Positions 60,614 through 64,000 of a DNA stretch of 64,000 nucleotides are shown here, in pieces. A program made the position numbers and the translations under genes. Source of the DNA: a virus. The stretch lies in IMG/VR virus record IMGVR_UViG_3300005613_000008, positions 1 to 64,000 of that record. One strand, 5' to 3'. The stretch's first letter is position 1. Every line of letters begins with the position of its first letter. The notes below the pieces were generated by a model. The model did no database searches. It was not told the origin of the DNA and saw nothing but the letters and a program-made list of their open reading frames with translations.

Positions 60614-60634
60614 GAGAATAAAAAAAACAAACTA

Positions 60635-60641
60635 CTATTTA
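60635..60641 (+). promoter_or_regulatory. CTATTTA motif, candidate phage late promoter element
   Basis: CTATTTA in the 46-nt gap after the 955-aa gene, 25 nt before ATG 60660. It is the fifth copy in this spacing class and precedes a strong AGAGAGG ribosome site. Confidence 0.4.
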
Positions 60642-60659
60642 AGTGAGAGAGGAAAATAA

Positions 60660-61691
60660 ATGGGATTTTTAGATAACTCTGGCGACATCATCCTTGACGC
60701 CGTGCTAACAGATGTAGGTAGAAAGAGAATGGCGGAAGGTAACTTCCGCATTGTAAAGTTCGGTCTCGGAGACGACGAGATTGATTACTCACTCTACAAC
60801 GCCAATCATCCATCAGGTTCAGCCTACTATGACCTTGAGATTCTTCAGTCTCCAGTGATGGAAGCTGCCACAAAGCAAGCTTCTTCTATCAAGTATGGAT
60901 TACTAAGCATCACAAGAACTGATTTGGTTTACATGCCTGTTCTTGAACTAAACCAGAAGGCTGGCATTGATTCTGTAATCAAACACAACAACATTATCCT
61001 TCTTGCTGCTAACAAGGCAACCTACACCACTCTTGCTCAAGACGCTAACATTGGTTCATCCAAAATTCTAGAACCCAACACCCTAACACCTTCTGCTAAG
61101 GTAATCGTTGAATCTGGCATCACATCTACTGATCGTCAGCCAACCAGAGAGAACCGTGACAACATGCTCGTCAGCACAAACCTCGTTGACCTTCAGTTTG
61201 ATGTTAGATTTGATAGCCGCTTTATGGCTGGTTTGATTTCTGTTCAGCCACGTCAGGATCAAAGTTTTGCAAACAACACCGATGGTTCTAGAAGAATCAC
61301 CCTTACTGCGTTTGCTAGAAAGTCTGCTGTTTCTGCTACCCAGTTTATGGACAACTATGTCACTGCTGTTGCCGATGGACTTGAAGATCTCGTTCTTCAG
61401 TATACAACCGACACTGGTGGTGATGCAACCGGCGCAAATCTATCACAACTCGCTGGTCCCCGTGGCGGTATGACAGCACTATCATTTGCCCCAAGTACCG
61501 AAATCAATGCTCAAGGCACCGCTTCACCCAGTTATTACAGCCTCTACGGTTCAACCGGTGTTGTTGGAACTTCCCTTGGCTTTGCATCAACTGCTAACTT
61601 TGATTACATTGACACAACAGTTTATGTTCAGGGCTTGACAACTGGTGCCTCAATTCAACTACCAATCAGAATCGTAAGACAGCAGGCTTAA
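60660..61691 (+). CDS. Virion structural protein with the shared N-terminal module
   Basis: A 343-residue protein with AGAGAGG just upstream. The N-terminus 'ILDAVLTDVGRKRMAEGN' and 'FGLGDDEIDYSLY' pair with those of the protein at 52863. The rest is beta-rich and has regularly used, GC-richer codons than its neighbours, as expected of an abundant virion protein. It has its own candidate late promoter and a clean ribosome site, which also suggests high expression. Tail or baseplate component; the exact role is not clear. Confidence 0.68.
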   Translation: MGFLDNSGDIILDAVLTDVGRKRMAEGNFRIVKFGLGDDEIDYSLYNANHPSGSAYYDLEILQSPVMEAATKQASSIKYGLLSITRTDLVYMPVLELNQKAGIDSVIKHNNIILLAANKATYTTLAQDANIGSSKILEPNTLTPSAKVIVESGITSTDRQPTRENRDNMLVSTNLVDLQFDVRFDSRFMAGLISVQPRQDQSFANNTDGSRRITLTAFARKSAVSATQFMDNYVTAVADGLEDLVLQYTTDTGGDATGANLSQLAGPRGGMTALSFAPSTEINAQGTASPSYYSLYGSTGVVGTSLGFASTANFDYIDTTVYVQGLTTGASIQLPIRIVRQQA

Positions 61692-61704
61692 TCGGAGAAC
61701 TTAA

Positions 61705-62745
61705 ATGCCTATCAATTATGAAGTAATAAACCCAAACACAGATGTAGCAACTACAAAAACGCTACTACACGAGGTCATTCCACTAACAGGCACAATTGTT
61801 AGCGGCACCTACGGGACATTCCCAGATGACGATAACGTAAAGAACTACTCTCATGGCATGTTCCAGTCTGTCTATGACTACCCATACTTGAGTTCTTCCG
61901 CTAACCACATTTTTGATCTAACTATCGGTTATGACGAAAGCTCTGGTTTCTCTGGTTCAGCTAACACTCAGAATGCCAAGAAGATTAACATGTATAATCA
62001 GTTCTCTCAGGTTCTACTTGGTTACACTGGTTCTGCCAACACAGTTCGTCTTTTCGAGAGTGATCTAGAACTTGATGGGGCAAACCAGATGAAAGAGACA
62101 TTCTTTGTCAATCTTTCACGACTTCTCACAAAAGACGAAATCAAGAAGGGCTCGGTCTCCATCACTCTCGGTACTGCATCTTATGGCTCTCCTTTTGGTG
62201 GTACCGTTACCTACACTGATGCAAATGCAACAAACAACGCCGGAACTCTTAACACTGTTGGTGGAGATTACGGTGTTCTACTTGACACAAGTAACAATCT
62301 AACTGGCGGTATTGTATTTTATCAGGCTGGCGTTATGGTCTTGACGGCTTCTGCATTCAGCGGAGCCTTCGGTCTCCCAACAGACTTCTATGATGGCTTG
62401 ACCCTTGCAGATGTCATGACAGGTTCGGCAATTAGCGCGTCTGCTGATGCATTCCGCCACAGACTACAGAATCTTCAGTTCAACAATACGACTGAGATTA
62501 ACTCAACTGTCTACTTCTGCCGCGCTTCTCACAACAAGTTCAACTACTCAAACAACCCAACTTATTTGAGTTCAAGTGCGATTCGTGTCAAGAACCAAAA
62601 TAGAGACAATCCTCCTGTTTCTTACATTACAACAATCGGTCTCTACAACTCACAGAATGAGCTTCTTGCCGTAGCCAAGCTATCTGAGCCACTACGCAAG
62701 GATCCCACAAACGAACTAACCCTCCGCGTCAGGCTCGATTACTAG
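61705..62745 (+). CDS. Virion structural protein, paralog of the next gene
   Basis: A 346-residue beta-rich protein with CGGAG upstream of ATG 61705. The end contains 'FNYSNNPTYLSSS' and 'YITTIGLYNSQNELLAVAKL', which match 'INYSNNPTFLD' and 'YISRVAIYDEDKKLIGIATL' in the gene downstream. The shared C-terminal domain suggests the two pack together or replace each other in the tail. Codon use is like that of the highly expressed gene before it. Function unknown. Confidence 0.68.
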   Translation: MPINYEVINPNTDVATTKTLLHEVIPLTGTIVSGTYGTFPDDDNVKNYSHGMFQSVYDYPYLSSSANHIFDLTIGYDESSGFSGSANTQNAKKINMYNQFSQVLLGYTGSANTVRLFESDLELDGANQMKETFFVNLSRLLTKDEIKKGSVSITLGTASYGSPFGGTVTYTDANATNNAGTLNTVGGDYGVLLDTSNNLTGGIVFYQAGVMVLTASAFSGAFGLPTDFYDGLTLADVMTGSAISASADAFRHRLQNLQFNNTTEINSTVYFCRASHNKFNYSNNPTYLSSSAIRVKNQNRDNPPVSYITTIGLYNSQNELLAVAKLSEPLRKDPTNELTLRVRLDY

Positions 62746-62754
62746 GAGGGCACG

Positions 62755-64000
62755 ATGTCCCTCAAGAAGTTCGGACGAAGCGATGTGATAAGAAATGCTA
62801 TGAGGGCTTACCCTCATAACACTTTCTTTATTTACGATTCTTCAGTCTATTACGATCATAGACCGATAGAACAAGGTGCTTTCAATAGCGACATTCTGTC
62901 TGCTTCTGGAGGCATCAGCCTGTTTGAGTACAATATTGATAGAAGCGGAAGCACGGAATTTACATCTTCTCTATTAGTTGATGCAGAAAATTCTTTATTT
63001 CTAAGTGGCGATAACCCGCCCATAATCCCTTACGTGTTTCGTGGCTCTAACAGACAATTCTTAAAAGCGTCTTCTAGGACTCTATCGATTGACAGCACCA
63101 CTGGCGAGAAAACAGGTGGAATTGTTGATGTTTCTGATGCTTTTGTTGCCTCTCAAGGCACGACATCTATCTTTACTGGCTCGACTTATCCAGCCTCTGC
63201 ATCTATAACAAGAGAATTGATGCTCACAGCAGGAGGAAAATCAGAACCAACCCCCCATGTCTACAGCACAAATTATCCTCACTACTATTCTCTACGAAAC
63301 TCTCTCAACTTCTACGGCACACGCTCACCACATTACTTTGTTTCAAGTTCATTATGGAACAAAGACGAACAAGACATCAACCTTATCTCTATTCCAAAGA
63401 TCTTTTATGGAACACGAATCAAGCCCGGCTCGATGTCGCTAAAATTCTACATCACAGGCACATTGGTGGGAGAACTACAAGACACAAAATACAATGGCGA
63501 ATTAATTCAGGTCGGTCCTGAAGGTTCTACAGGTTCTGGCTCAGTTGCTGGAGTCGCAATGTACGAAGAAGGTTTTGTTCTTCTTACAGGTAGTTGGGAT
63601 CTCACCAACGATGCATATGATTTCGGCGCAGGATTAGCGACCGGCTCTTGGTTAAATTATGCAGCAGGAGCAAATGATGGAACAACTGTGTCAACTTCTG
63701 CTTCATTCGATCTTTCTTTCAAAGGTCACACAGAAACACAAGTCCTTACGATGTTTGCCCATGCTCGCAGAGGCGAAATAAATTATTCTAACAACCCGAC
63801 ATTCTTGGATTATGGACAAAGCAGGGTTGCCGTCACGTCTTCAAATGTCTATTTAGAGAATGATGCAGTGACAATAAAGAACACCGTATCGTCAAGTTAC
63901 GAAGGATTTGACGCTCCTTTCGAGAGGCAGGTTTACATTTCTAGAGTCGCTATCTACGATGAAGACAAAAAACTTATCGGAATTGCAACCTTATCTAACC
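62755..64000 (+). CDS. Virion structural protein, truncated by the window edge
   Basis: An ORF from ATG 62755, with GGAGGG seven bases upstream, that stays open to the right edge (415 residues visible). It begins MSLKKFGRSDVIRNAMRAYP. It is beta-rich and Ser/Thr-rich. Its last visible part carries the 'INYSNNPTFLD' and 'RVAIYDEDKKLIGIATLS' motifs shared with the preceding protein, so it is probably close to its end. Part of the same tail gene run. Confidence 0.75.
   Translation, partial: MSLKKFGRSDVIRNAMRAYPHNTFFIYDSSVYYDHRPIEQGAFNSDILSASGGISLFEYNIDRSGSTEFTSSLLVDAENSLFLSGDNPPIIPYVFRGSNRQFLKASSRTLSIDSTTGEKTGGIVDVSDAFVASQGTTSIFTGSTYPASASITRELMLTAGGKSEPTPHVYSTNYPHYYSLRNSLNFYGTRSPHYFVSSSLWNKDEQDINLISIPKIFYGTRIKPGSMSLKFYITGTLVGELQDTKYNGELIQVGPEGSTGSGSVAGVAMYEEGFVLLTGSWDLTNDAYDFGAGLATGSWLNYAAGANDGTTVSTSASFDLSFKGHTETQVLTMFAHARRGEINYSNNPTFLDYGQSRVAVTSSNVYLENDAVTIKNTVSSSYEGFDAPFERQVYISRVAIYDEDKKLIGIATLSN

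Noticed and set aside
1-64000. Integrase, attachment sites, insertion sequences or transposases
   Set aside because: No recombinase or transposase motif and no terminal repeats were seen; the window looks like a virulent phage backbone.

Overview
The window is a continuous, densely packed stretch of a large tailed-phage genome with a contractile (myovirus-type) tail. Every supported gene is on the + strand. Most neighbours overlap by 4-40 nt (ATGA, TAATG, TTGA junctions), and there is no gene-free stretch longer than about 310 bases. The phage assignment rests on a gp25-like baseplate wedge protein, a gp6/J-like baseplate protein, several very large tail or baseplate proteins, a T4 gp55-like late sigma factor, a PIN-PhoH protein, two tRNAs and a run of small phage-type orphans. 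The late-transcription and baseplate genes point to the broad T4-like group. The host cannot be named; a marine or aquatic Gram-negative host is only a guess from the gene mix.

Layout. (1) 1-11.6 kb, accessory and probable internal-virion region: several small SH3-like 'GD-L/V' proteins, tiny membrane proteins, a kinase-like protein, a Nudix hydrolase, a staphylococcal-nuclease-like protein, a nucleotidyltransferase, a VOC protein, a zinc peptidase, a HxGH nucleotidyltransferase, an acidic protein, a Fis-like regulator and an uncharacterised, possibly ADP-ribosyltransferase-like protein. Four of these share an N-terminus resembling the T4 capsid-targeting sequence, and three of the four also carry an L-x-E site of the kind cut by the T4 prohead protease. 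(2) 11.6-16 kb: a candidate structured RNA, tRNA-Ser(AGA), a vWA lipoprotein, sugar-phosphate enzymes (class II aldolase, HAD phosphomannomutase, cytidylyltransferase), an HNH nuclease, tRNA-Thr(TGT) and a SpoU-type RNA methyltransferase. (3) 16-19.6 kb: PhoH, a fatty-acid-hydroxylase-like membrane protein, a second zinc peptidase and a Cas4/RecB-like nuclease. (4) 19.6-29.3 kb, a glycan-building island: type II glutamine synthetase, five glycosyltransferases, a methyltransferase, a sulfotransferase, an NAD-dependent sugar epimerase and full-length GlmS. (5) 29.3-31 kb: small proteins and the late sigma factor. (6) 31-64 kb, tail and baseplate module: a peptidase-bearing hub candidate, a 2076-aa protein, gp25, gp6, a DNRLRE-like protein, a 3288-aa LamG protein and further structural proteins, the last running off the right edge.

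How it may work together. Glutamine synthetase would supply the glutamine that GlmS uses to make glucosamine-6-phosphate. The epimerase, phosphomannomutase, aldolase and cytidylyltransferase could make activated sugars. The glycosyltransferases, methyltransferase and sulfotransferase could then assemble and decorate a glycan on the virion or on the infected cell. Host-like -35/-10 promoters precede several accessory genes. A different short motif, CTATTTA, sits 17-27 nt upstream of five genes, including baseplate and tail genes, and is a candidate late promoter for the gp55-like sigma factor.
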